Positions 24,859 through 33,529 of a stretch of DNA of 64,000 nt are shown piece after piece (positions within the stretch are counted from its first letter, which is position 1; each line of letters begins with the position of its first letter). A program made the position numbers and the translations under genes. This DNA is from Nevskiaceae bacterium. GTDB taxonomy: Bacteria; Pseudomonadota; Gammaproteobacteria; Steroidobacterales; Steroidobacteraceae. The notes under the pieces are model-generated. The model was not told where the DNA came from, ran no database searches, and saw only the letters and a list, made by a program, of their open reading frames with translations. The stretch spans positions 372,001 to 436,000 of the forward strand of contig JACKOV010000003.1 of assembly GCA_024234075.1 (NCBI GenBank), read 5' to 3'.

Positions 24859-25698
24859 TCAGGCCACGCTCGCCCGGGCGCTGCGCGCCACGGCGTCGGC
24901 GCGCAGCGCCTCGGCCACCAGCACCTCGAGCGGCGGCAGTTTTGTGTCCCACTCGATCAGCGTCGGCACCTGGCCGACGTGTTCGAGCGCGAACCGATAC
25001 AGCGACCAGACTTCGTCGCAGACCTCGTGCGCATGGGTGTCGATGCGGATTTCCCGGCCGTCGAGCCGTTCCACATCGTGGCCGGCGAGATGGATCTCGC
25101 CGATCGCCGCCGCCGGCAGCGAGGCGATGAAGTGATGTGCGTCGAAGCCGTGGTTGCAGGCGCTCACGTAGACATTGTTGACGTCGAGCAGCAGGCCGCA
25201 GCCGCTGCGCTCGGCCAGGGCCGCGAGGAACTCCCATTCGTCGAGCGTCGATTCGGCGAACTGCAGATAGCTCGACAGGTTCTCGACCAGCACGCGCCGT
25301 TGCAGCCGCTGCTGCAATTCGTCGACCCGCGCTACAACGTGCCGCAGCGCTTCTTCGGTGTAGGGCAGGGGCAGCAGGTCGTTGAGGTGGCCATCGTCGA
25401 CCGCACCCCAGCAGAGATGCTCGGAGACCAGCATGGGCTCGAAGCGCGCGATCAGTTGCCGCAGCCTCGCGACATGCGCGAGGTCCAGCGGTGTGGTCGA
25501 TCCGAGGCCGAGACCGACGCCGTGCAGTGCCAGCGGGTAATCGGCGCGCAGCCGTTCGAGGATCGCTGGCTGCGCACCGCCTTGCGGAAAGTAGTTCTCG
25601 GCATGCGCCTCGAGCCAGCCGACGACCGGTCGCTGCGCGAGCAGTGCCTCGTGGTGCGGAGCGCGCAGGCCGATGCCTGCGGCAACCGCAGGGCTCAC
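24859..25698 (-). CDS. bufB: DUF692 multinuclear non-heme iron oxidase (MNIO, MbnB-like), bufB-type
   Basis: MNIO enzymes oxidatively modify cysteines of ribosomal peptides, for example into thiazole- or oxazolone-type rings. The 279-residue TIM-barrel protein shows the metal-ligand motifs in order: LEAHAENYF, LHGVGLGLGS, VSEHLCWG, ENLSSYLQF, LDVNNVYVSACNHG, EIHLAGHD, DTHAHEV and IEWDTKLPP. The GTG start overlaps the bufA stop (GTGA), which both fixes the start and couples translation to the precursor. Together with bufA (DUF2282) and bufC (DUF2063) this is the gene set of bufferins, copper-related RiPPs described from Caulobacter. I infer that it modifies the BufA cysteines; metal specificity here is unproven. 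Confidence 0.93.
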   Translation of the reverse strand: MSPAVAAGIGLRAPHHEALLAQRPVVGWLEAHAENYFPQGGAQPAILERLRADYPLALHGVGLGLGSTTPLDLAHVARLRQLIARFEPMLVSEHLCWGAVDDGHLNDLLPLPYTEEALRHVVARVDELQQRLQRRVLVENLSSYLQFAESTLDEWEFLAALAERSGCGLLLDVNNVYVSACNHGFDAHHFIASLPAAAIGEIHLAGHDVERLDGREIRIDTHAHEVCDEVWSLYRFALEHVGQVPTLIEWDTKLPPLEVLVAEALRADAVARSARASVA

Positions 25699-25946
25699 TT
25701 GGCGGGGGTCAGGCTGCCGCCGACGATCTTTTCGCAGGTGCCCTTGGGGACACTGATCCATTCCTTGGGATCGGCATCCTGCTTCGCCTGCGCGGCGCAG
25801 CCATGGCCGTTCGCGGCGCAATCGTTCTTGCCGGCCTTGGCGACGCCATAGCACTTTTCGCTGTTTTCATCGGGGCCCATGGCTTGTGCGCCTGCCGCCA
25901 GCAGGCTGCCGAGCGCAGCTGCCAGCAACGCGGTCTTGGTGTTCAT
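25695..25946 (-). CDS. bufA: DUF2282 bufferin-type RiPP precursor, bufA1-type
   Basis: An 83-residue precursor. Residues 1-22 form a Sec signal peptide (LLAAALGSLLAAGAQA), so the modified peptide should reach the periplasm. The mature part has exactly four cysteines, at 32 (EKCYGVAKAG), 43 (NDCAANG), 50 (HGCAAQAK) and 71 (KGTCEKI), in the DUF2282 layout that ends VPKGTCEKIVGGSL. In bufferins the middle cysteines are converted by the MNIO enzyme and the product binds copper; that is family knowledge. The start ATG has AGGAG 10 nt upstream. It is the first gene of the leftward bufABC operon; its upstream region contains a hairpin at 25985-26001 and a longer dyad at 26046-26068. Confidence 0.92.
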   Translation of the reverse strand: MNTKTALLAAALGSLLAAGAQAMGPDENSEKCYGVAKAGKNDCAANGHGCAAQAKQDADPKEWISVPKGTCEKIVGGSLTPAK

Positions 25947-25984
25947 CCTCGAATGTCTCCTGGCCTGGAATATGTAAGCTGCGC

Positions 25985-26001
25985 CACCGCAGGCGGCGGT
26001 G
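25985..26001. promoter_or_regulatory. Hairpin in bufA leader
   Basis: CACCGC-AGGCG-GCGGTG forms a 6-bp stem with a 5-nt loop 39 bp ahead of the bufA ATG. Flanking GCG and CGC can extend it with one bulge. It may shape the bufA 5' leader or be a binding site; nothing in the sequence decides which. Confidence 0.35.
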
Positions 26002-26045
26002 CGCAAGGCACAACGACTCAAGAATAGACCGCGCGGCGGTCGATT

Positions 26046-26068
26046 GCATGCCGGGCAGCCCGGCATGC
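26046..26068. promoter_or_regulatory. 23-nt odd palindrome, 11-bp arms
   Basis: GCATGCCGGGC and GCCCGGCATGC flank a single A: a perfect 11-bp inverted repeat. It sits about 100 bp from the bufA start and immediately ahead of the rightward promoter-like sequence. It could be an operator serving both genes, or a cruciform or terminator-like hairpin. The arms are too perfect to dismiss as GC-rich noise. Confidence 0.45.
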
Positions 26069-26082
26069 CGGGTCCGCAAGGC

Positions 26083-26110
26083 TTGACTCTGCGCGGGGGG
26101 GGGCTATCCT
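26083..26110 (+). promoter_or_regulatory. Candidate sigma-70 promoter for rnk with G9 tract in the spacer
   Basis: TTGACT (five of six bases of the -35 consensus) and TATCCT (four of six of the -10) are separated by 16 bp, which include nine consecutive Gs at 26095-26103. Slippage in such a tract would change -35/-10 spacing. This design is known from the Neisseria porA promoter. Function here is inferred from pattern only. Confidence 0.4.
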
Positions 26111-26189
26111 CGGTCCCATGTTTGCCTGCGTCTGCAATTTCTCCCGACGAAATCATATTACGGCCGGGACTCTGATCCAGGGCTCTTTG

Positions 26190-26226
26190 CCCCGGGCGTA
26201 GGCGCATTTTCGTCCTTCGCCCGGGG
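26190..26226 (+). promoter_or_regulatory. Hairpin in rnk leader
   Basis: CCCCGGGCG and CGCCCGGGG form a perfect 9-bp stem around a 19-nt loop. It lies between the promoter-like sequence and rnk, so it would be part of the mRNA leader. No U-tract follows. Confidence 0.4.
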
Positions 26227-26295
26227 GTGTTCCCGCGGGCGATGGGCAAGGTCATTCCGGCGTATTCGTTCGCCGGCCTCCACATCGCCACTTCC

Positions 26296-26311
26296 GGCCC
26301 GCATGCGGGCC
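26296..26311. promoter_or_regulatory. 16-bp perfect palindrome ahead of the rnk ribosome-binding site
   Basis: GGCCCGCATGCGGGCC is self-complementary and ends 11 nt before the GAGGAG of rnk. As RNA it forms a tight hairpin followed by a U-containing stretch. It could affect rnk translation, act as an attenuator or be a protein-binding site. Confidence 0.4.
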
Positions 26312-26334
26312 TCATTGTCTTCGAGGAGCGGATG

Positions 26335-26772
26335 ATGTCTCGAATCGAATCAACGGCGACGGGCGTGCTGCCCCCCATCGTGATCCCGGCCGGCGACTAT
26401 GCGCGGCTGAACCAGCTGGCCGAGTCGGCAGGGCCCGAGCTCGCGCAGGTCAGCGATTACCTGGTGCGCGAGTTGCAGCGTGCGCATATCGTGGCCGATA
26501 CGGCGGTCGACAATAAGGTGGTGCGGATCGGCGCCTGGGTCACCTATCGCGAGGGTGCCGATGGGCGCCGGCGCACCGTGCAGCTGGTCTGGCCGCATCA
26601 GGCCGACGTGAACCACAACCGTGTCTCCGTGCTGTCGGTGGTCGGTGCGGCGCTGCTCGGCATGAGCCAGGGTCAGACGATCGAATGGCCGAGCCCGGTG
26701 GGCGGCACGCGGACGCTGACCGTGCTCTCGATCCACGGCGACGACGGCGGCGGCCCGCCGGACGCGGCCTGA
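26335..26772 (+). CDS. rnk: Rnk / GreA-GreB-like nucleoside diphosphate kinase regulator
   Basis: Rnk is a small RNA-polymerase-binding relative of GreA/GreB that lacks the long coiled coil; in E. coli and Pseudomonas it was found as a regulator of nucleoside diphosphate kinase. The 145-residue protein has PPIVIPAGDYARL, a short helical N-terminal part, and the GreA C-terminal FKBP-like domain with VVRIGAWVTYRE, VQLVWPHQAD, ISVL-like VSVLSVVGAALLGMSQGQTIEW. I choose the second of two adjacent ATGs because GAGGAG is 6 nt before it and only 3 nt before the first. nspC starts 35 nt after the stop, so it may be co-transcribed with polyamine genes. Confidence 0.88.
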   Translation: MSRIESTATGVLPPIVIPAGDYARLNQLAESAGPELAQVSDYLVRELQRAHIVADTAVDNKVVRIGAWVTYREGADGRRRTVQLVWPHQADVNHNRVSVLSVVGAALLGMSQGQTIEWPSPVGGTRTLTVLSIHGDDGGGPPDAA

Positions 26773-26807
26773 CCACCGCGGTGGTCGTGGCTGCGGCGGG
26801 ACAGGCG

Positions 26808-27905
26808 ATGCTGCGCACCCCGTACTACCTGATCGATCGTGCTGCCCTGCAGCGCAATCTCGAGATCATCGGCCGGTTGCGCGAAGACTCCGGCGCGAAG
26901 GTATTGCTCGCGCTGAAGTGCTTCGCGACCTGGTCGGTGTTCGAGCAGATGCGTCCCTATATGGACGGCACGACCTCGTCGTCGCTGAACGAGGTGCGCC
27001 TCGGCCGCGAGCGTTTCGGCGGCGAGACGCATGCCTACAGCGTGGCCTGGGCCGATCACGAGATCGACGCAGCCGTGTCGTATGCCGACAAGATCATCTT
27101 CAACACCATCGGGCAGCTCGAACGGTATGCGCCGCGGGCGGCGGGCATCGCCTGCGGTCTGCGGCTCAATCCGGGTGTCAGCTCCTCGAGCTTCGATCTC
27201 GCGGATCCCGCCCGGCGTTACAGCCGGCTGGGCGAGCGCGATCCGCAGCAGATCGCGGCCGTGCTCGACCTTATCAGCGGCTTCATGATCCACAACAACT
27301 GCGAGAACGGAGATTTCGGCCTGTTCGACCGGTTGCTCGGTCAGCTCGAAGAACGCTACGGCGGCTTGCTGCAGCGGGTGCAGTGGGTGAGTCTCGGTGG
27401 CGGCATCCACTTCACCGGCGAGGGCTATCCGCTCGAGGCGCTGTGCCGGCGGCTGCGGGAGTTCGCCGCGCGTCACGAGGTGCAGGTGTATCTGGAGCCC
27501 GGCGAGGCGGCCGTGACCGGCAGCACCACGCTCGAGGTGACCGTGCTCGATACCCACTACAACGACCGCCAGCTCGCGATCGTCGATGCCTCGATCGAGG
27601 CGCACATGCTCGATCTGCTGATCTACCGCGAGAGCGCCAGCGTGCTGCCCGACGCCGGGCCGCACGAGATCATGATCTGCGGCAAGTCCTGTCTCGCGGG
27701 CGACGTGTTCGGCACTTTCCGGTTTCCGCAGCCGCTGCAGGTCGGTGACCGCATCTCGTTGCAGAATGCGGCCGGCTACACGATGGTCAAGAAGAACTGG
27801 TTCAACGGCGTACAGATGCCGTCGATAGCGATCCGCGACACCGACGGCTCCGTGCATCTGGTCCGCGAGTTCGATTTCGCGGATTTCGAGCGGAACCTGT
27901 CCTGA
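26808..27905 (+). CDS. nspC: Carboxynorspermidine/carboxyspermidine decarboxylase
   Basis: NspC is a PLP enzyme of the alanine-racemase fold that decarboxylates carboxynorspermidine or carboxyspermidine to the polyamine. The 365-residue protein opens MLRTPYYLIDRAALQRNLEII. The PLP lysine lies in VLLALKCFATWSVF, followed by MDGTTSSSLNEVRLG, GETHAYSVAW, SGFMIHNNCEN, WVSLGGGIHFTGEGYP, LEPGEAAVTGSTTL and the catalytic-cysteine stretch ICGKSCLAGDVFG. Length and motifs fit the Vibrio enzyme. Upstream in-frame codons lack a plausible start. It is followed at 44 bp by the dehydrogenase that makes its substrate. Together they form polyamines from aspartate semialdehyde rather than from decarboxylated SAM. 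Confidence 0.94.
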   Translation: MLRTPYYLIDRAALQRNLEIIGRLREDSGAKVLLALKCFATWSVFEQMRPYMDGTTSSSLNEVRLGRERFGGETHAYSVAWADHEIDAAVSYADKIIFNTIGQLERYAPRAAGIACGLRLNPGVSSSSFDLADPARRYSRLGERDPQQIAAVLDLISGFMIHNNCENGDFGLFDRLLGQLEERYGGLLQRVQWVSLGGGIHFTGEGYPLEALCRRLREFAARHEVQVYLEPGEAAVTGSTTLEVTVLDTHYNDRQLAIVDASIEAHMLDLLIYRESASVLPDAGPHEIMICGKSCLAGDVFGTFRFPQPLQVGDRISLQNAAGYTMVKKNWFNGVQMPSIAIRDTDGSVHLVREFDFADFERNLS

Positions 27906-27949
27906 GGTTCACGCGGTCAGGGTCCAGCCAAGGAGTTCCAATCCCCACG

Positions 27950-29200
27950 ATGAAAAAGAATGTGTTGATCGTCGGCGCCGGTGGCGTGGCTCAGGTGGTG
28001 GCGCACAAGTGTGCCCGGAACAACGACGTGTTGGGCGACATCCATATCGCCTCGCGCAAGCGGGCCAAATGTGAGCAGATCATCGCCTCGATCCGCGAGC
28101 GTGGCGTGCAGCGGGCGCCCGGCAAGCTCGAGGCGCATGCGCTCGATGCCCGGGTGGTCGAAGACACCGTGGCCCTGATCCGCGCGACGGGCGCACAGAT
28201 CGTGATCAACGTGGCGGCCTCGTTCGTCAACATGGCGGTGTTGTCGGCCTGCATCCAGACCGGCGCGGCCTACCTCGACACCGCGATCCACGAAGACCCG
28301 CTCAAGGTCTGCGAGGCGCCGCCGTGGTATGCGAACTACGAATGGCGGCGTCGCGCCGAGTGCGAGCGCGCCGGTGTCACGGCGATTCTCGGCGTCGGCT
28401 TCGATCCGGGTGTGGTCAACGCCTGGGCCAAGCTGGCGTCCGACGAGTACTTCGACCGCATCGATTCGATCGACATCATCGACGTCAACGCCGGCAGTCA
28501 CGGCCGGTATTTCGCCACCAATTTCGATCCGGAAGTGAATTTCCGCGAATTCACCGGCACCGCCTGGTCCTGGCAGGGCGGGCGCTGGGTCTCGAACCGG
28601 ATGTTCGAAGTGAGCCGCGAGTGGGACCTGCCGGTGGTCGGCCGGTACAAGACCTACCTGACCGGTCACGACGAGGTCCACTCGCTGTCGCAGGTCCTGG
28701 GCGTGCCGAATGTGCGTTTCTGGATGGGCTTCGGCGACCACTACATCAACGTCTTCACGGTGCTGAAGAACCTCGGCCTGCTGTCCGAACAGCCGGTACG
28801 GACCGCCGAAGGACAGGAAGTGGTGCCGCTCAAGGTGGTCAAGGCGGTGTTGCCCGATCCGGCTTCGCTGGCGCCCGACTACACCGGCAAGACCTGCATC
28901 GGCGACCTGATCAAGGGCGAGCGCGGCGGCAAGCCGCGCGAGCTGTTCCTCTACAACGTCGCGGATCATCGCGAGGCCTACGAGGAAGTCGGCAGCCAAG
29001 GCATTTCCTACACGGCCGGTGTGCCGGTGGCGGCGGCGGCCATGCTGATCGCCAAGGGCGAGTGGGACGTGCGGCGGATGGTCAACGTCGAGCAGTTGCC
29101 GCCGCGTCCGTTCCTGTCGCTGCTCGGCCGGCTCGGCCTGCCGACGCGCGTCGTCGTCGATGGCGTCGATCAGGCCTTCGAGACGAGCCGGGCGGCCTGA
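27950..29200 (+). CDS. Carboxynorspermidine/carboxyspermidine synthase (saccharopine dehydrogenase family)
   Basis: The enzyme condenses aspartate beta-semialdehyde with putrescine or diaminopropane and reduces the Schiff base with NADPH. The 416-residue protein has an N-terminal Rossmann motif VLIVGAGGVAQVVAHKCA, VINVAASFVNMAVLSACI, YLDTAIHED, GVGFDPGVVNAWAK (saccharopine dehydrogenase-like), GHDEVHSLSQVLG, FWMGFGDHYINVFTVLKNLGLL and TYAGV-like SYTAGVPVAAAAMLIA. It lies directly after nspC, which confirms the pathway. AAGGAG is 14 nt upstream of the ATG, a longer gap than usual. Its stop codon sits in the loop of a strong GC hairpin. Whether the product is spermidine or norspermidine depends on the diamine available. 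Confidence 0.93.
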   Translation: MKKNVLIVGAGGVAQVVAHKCARNNDVLGDIHIASRKRAKCEQIIASIRERGVQRAPGKLEAHALDARVVEDTVALIRATGAQIVINVAASFVNMAVLSACIQTGAAYLDTAIHEDPLKVCEAPPWYANYEWRRRAECERAGVTAILGVGFDPGVVNAWAKLASDEYFDRIDSIDIIDVNAGSHGRYFATNFDPEVNFREFTGTAWSWQGGRWVSNRMFEVSREWDLPVVGRYKTYLTGHDEVHSLSQVLGVPNVRFWMGFGDHYINVFTVLKNLGLLSEQPVRTAEGQEVVPLKVVKAVLPDPASLAPDYTGKTCIGDLIKGERGGKPRELFLYNVADHREAYEEVGSQGISYTAGVPVAAAAMLIAKGEWDVRRMVNVEQLPPRPFLSLLGRLGLPTRVVVDGVDQAFETSRAA

Positions 29201-29211
29201 CGGCCGCCCGG
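29188..29211. terminator. Strong GC hairpin overlapping the stop of the carboxyspermidine synthase gene
   Basis: CCGGGCGGCC-TGAC-GGCCGCCCGG is a perfect 10-bp stem whose 4-nt loop contains the stop codon TGA. It is at the junction of two convergent genes. No U-tract follows. It probably ends or protects one or both transcripts. Four GATC sites fall in the next 34 bp. Confidence 0.5.
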
Positions 29212-29242
29212 ATCACATCGGATCGAATCAGACCGGATCAGA

Positions 29243-31288
<2,046 letters not shown>

Positions 31289-31347
31289 CAGGGGGATCCT
31301 CCCAAACGATTTTATCGGCCGTGAATCAAAGGCTTACGATTGTACGG

Positions 31348-31396
31348 AACCCGGTCTTCGTGCCGGGTTGCCCCACTGCCGCAAAGCACTATAGCA
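31348..31396 (-). promoter_or_regulatory. Candidate extended -10 promoter and leader hairpin for hppA
   Basis: On the minus strand TGC-TATAGT (31396-31388) resembles an extended -10 element (TGnTATAAT); no good -35 is seen. The start point would give a leader of about 90 nt containing AACCCGG-N8-CCGGGTT (31348-31369). If real, hppA can be expressed independently of pfp. A G10 run (31425-31434) lies further upstream. Confidence 0.4.
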
Positions 31397-31424
31397 CAGG
31401 GGCTCCGGCCCACCGCGGGGCCGT

Positions 31425-31434
31425 GGGGGGGGGG
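31425..31434. repeat. G10 homopolymer tract between pfp and hppA
   Basis: Ten consecutive Gs lie in the 176-bp gap, about 30 bp upstream of the hppA extended -10 candidate. They may be slippage-prone, or a sequencing length error. No reading frame crosses them. Confidence 0.6.
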
Positions 31435-31464
31435 CGGGTCCGGCCGCGCCGGCCGGACAGCGGG

Positions 31465-32733
31465 TCAGCGCCCGAACGGCGGTAGTTTTTTGCGCACTCC
31501 GACGCCTTTGATCCGCACATAGGCCGGCAGGCCGCCGACGTAGGGCGGGTAGTCCTCGCCGGCGATCAGGGGCTCGAGGTAGCGGCGGCACTTGGCGGTG
31601 ATGCCGAAGCCGTCGGTGGTGATGAAGTCCCGCGGCAGTTTGCGTTCGATATTGGCGACCTCGGCCAGCGGCGCCGAACCGATGGTCCAGCGATAGGGCC
31701 GGGACGATTTGCGCACGATGGTCGGCATCACGGCGTTGGCGCCACGCACCGCCAGTTCGACCGCGGCCTTGCCGACGGCGTAGGCCTGCTCGACGTCGAC
31801 TTTCGAGGCGATGTGGCGCGCAGAGCGCTGCAGGTAGTCGGCGACCGCCCAGTGATATTTGTAGCCCAGCGCTTCGCGCACCATGTTCGCGACCACCGGC
31901 CCGACGCCGCCGAGCTGGGTGTGGCCGAAAGCATCCTTGGTGCCGGCGTCGGCGAGGAACTTGCCGTCGGCGGTCGCCGCACCCTCGGACACGACGATCA
32001 CGCAGTAGCCTTGCCGTTCCACCGACTGCTTGACGCGGGCCAGGAAGGCGGCGCGTTCGAACGGGATCTCGGGAAACAGGATGATTTGCGGCGCGTCGCC
32101 GGCCTTGCCGGCGGCCAGACCACCGGCCGCGGCAATCCAGCCGGCGTGGCGGCCCATGACCTCGAGCACGAACACCTTGGTGGAAGTGCGGGCCATCGAG
32201 GCGACGTCGAGCGCCGCCTCGCGGGTCGAAACCGCGACGTACTTGGCGACCGAACCGAAGCCCGGGCAGCAGTCGGTGAACGGCAGGTCGTTGTCGACGG
32301 TCTTCGGCACGCCGATGCAGGTGATGGGATAGCCGAGCTGCTCGCCGATCTGCGAGAGCTTGTGGGCGGTGTCCATCGAGTCGTTGCCGCCGTTGTAGAA
32401 GAAATAGCCGATGTCGTGGGCGCGGAACACCTCGATCAGCCGCTGGTATTCGGTGCGGTTCTGCTCGATGCCCTTGAGTTTGAAGCGGGCCGAACCGAAG
32501 GCGCCGGCCGGGGTGTAGCGCAAGCCGCGCAGCGTCGCGAGGCTTTCGCGCGAGACGTCGATCAGGTCCTCCTGCAGGGCGCCGACGATGCCATGACGGC
32601 CCGCGTACACCTTGCCGATGTGACGCCGGTGCTTGCGCGCGGTCTCGATCACGCCGGCAGCGGTGGCGTTGATCACGGCCGTGACGCCACCGGACTGGGC
32701 GTACAGGGCATTCTTCGGGGTCGTTTTCGGCAT
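31465..32733 (-). CDS. pfp: Pyrophosphate-dependent 6-phosphofructokinase
   Basis: Pfp reversibly phosphorylates fructose 6-phosphate with pyrophosphate. The 422-residue protein shows the phosphofructokinase fold: AQSGGVTAVINATAAG, GGNDSMD at 115-121 and PKTVDNDL at 143-150. The Asp in GGNDS and the Lys in PKTVDND are the residues that mark PPi-using enzymes. EVMGRHAGWIAAAGGLA is the sugar-phosphate loop. The C-terminal half is longer than in ATP-PFK, as in methanotroph-type Pfp. Because the enzyme is reversible, it can serve glycolysis, gluconeogenesis or sedoheptulose phosphate metabolism; tkt-gap-pgk-pyk is elsewhere in the window. It is upstream of hppA in the same orientation and divergent from adk. 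Confidence 0.95.
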   Translation of the reverse strand: MPKTTPKNALYAQSGGVTAVINATAAGVIETARKHRRHIGKVYAGRHGIVGALQEDLIDVSRESLATLRGLRYTPAGAFGSARFKLKGIEQNRTEYQRLIEVFRAHDIGYFFYNGGNDSMDTAHKLSQIGEQLGYPITCIGVPKTVDNDLPFTDCCPGFGSVAKYVAVSTREAALDVASMARTSTKVFVLEVMGRHAGWIAAAGGLAAGKAGDAPQIILFPEIPFERAAFLARVKQSVERQGYCVIVVSEGAATADGKFLADAGTKDAFGHTQLGGVGPVVANMVREALGYKYHWAVADYLQRSARHIASKVDVEQAYAVGKAAVELAVRGANAVMPTIVRKSSRPYRWTIGSAPLAEVANIERKLPRDFITTDGFGITAKCRRYLEPLIAGEDYPPYVGGLPAYVRIKGVGVRKKLPPFGR

Positions 32734-32854
32734 GTTTGCGCTACCTGGGCGGGGATGGCCGCAGGATAGCGCACGGTTTGACCTCTCGAAACCGGCCGGT
32801 AAACTGGCCGCCCTCAGGGCTTGCCCGGTCTCGACTGCAGCGTCCTCTCAAATA

Positions 32855-33514
32855 ATGCGCATTGTCTTTCTTGGTGCCCCCGGTTCCGGCAAGGGCACAC
32901 AGTCCCAGCGTCTGATCGAACGTCACGGTATTCCGCAGGTCTCGACCGGCGATCTGCTGCGCGCCCATGTGCGCGACGGCACGGCGCTCGGCCGGCGGGC
33001 CAAGGTCGTCATGGACGCCGGCAAGCTGGTCGACGACGCCACGATTCTCGGCATGGTCCGCGAGCGGCTCGCGCAGCCGGATGCGGCACGCGGCTTCATC
33101 CTCGACGGCTTTCCGCGGACGATTCCGCAGGCCGACGGCCTGAATACCCTGCTGGCCGACATCGGCCAGCCGCTGGATGTCGCGATCCTGTTCAACGTCG
33201 ACGACGACAAGCTGATCAAGCGCATTTCCGGGCGGCGCAGCTGCGCGCATTGCGGGCAGGTGTTCAACATCCACAACCTGCCGCCGGCTGGCCCCGGGTC
33301 GCGCTGCACGCAATGCGGCGAGCCGCTGCAGCTGATGCAGCGCCCCGACGACAACGAGGCGACCGTGAGGCATCGCCTCGCGGTCTACAACGAACAGACC
33401 CGCCCGCTGATCGACTACTACCGTGCCCGCGGTCTGCTGCGGGAGATCGACGCCGATGCGGCGGTCGATGCGGTCACCGCCCGGGTCGAGCAGATCCTCG
33501 CGCCGGCGGGTTGA
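32855..33514 (+). CDS. adk: Adenylate kinase with zinc-type lid
   Basis: Adk interconverts ATP, ADP and AMP. The 219-residue protein begins at MRIVFLGAPG; the frame is open further upstream but without homology. P-loop GAPGSGKGT at 7-15, STGDLLRAHV, LDGFPRTIPQAD, and the lid domain. The lid carries Cys130-x2-Cys133 and Cys151-x2-Cys154, a tetracysteine zinc site, whereas E. coli Adk has a hydrogen-bonded lid without cysteines. It is divergent from pfp across 121 bp. That spacing probably holds both promoters; none was called with confidence. Confidence 0.97.
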   Translation: MRIVFLGAPGSGKGTQSQRLIERHGIPQVSTGDLLRAHVRDGTALGRRAKVVMDAGKLVDDATILGMVRERLAQPDAARGFILDGFPRTIPQADGLNTLLADIGQPLDVAILFNVDDDKLIKRISGRRSCAHCGQVFNIHNLPPAGPGSRCTQCGEPLQLMQRPDDNEATVRHRLAVYNEQTRPLIDYYRARGLLREIDADAAVDAVTARVEQILAPAG

Positions 33515-33529
33515 GGCGCGCCCGCAGCC

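Larger units (their letters stand above)
25947..26334. promoter_or_regulatory. 388-bp divergent control region between bufA and rnk
   Basis: This is the longest non-coding stretch of the window and lies between two divergent starts. From left to right it holds a hairpin (25985-26001), a 23-nt near-perfect palindrome (26046-26068), a promoter-like sequence with a G9 spacer tract (26083-26110), a 9-bp hairpin (26190-26226) and a 16-bp palindrome (26296-26311). If the rightward promoter is real, rnk mRNA has a structured leader of roughly 220 nt. No confident bufA promoter could be called; bufferin operons elsewhere can be driven by an extracytoplasmic-function sigma factor. Confidence 0.55.

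Noticed and set aside
26118..26201. 27-codon open frame in the rnk leader starting at the predicted transcription start
   Set aside because: It has no ribosome-binding site and no recognisable sequence; a leaderless leader peptide is possible but nothing supports it beyond position.
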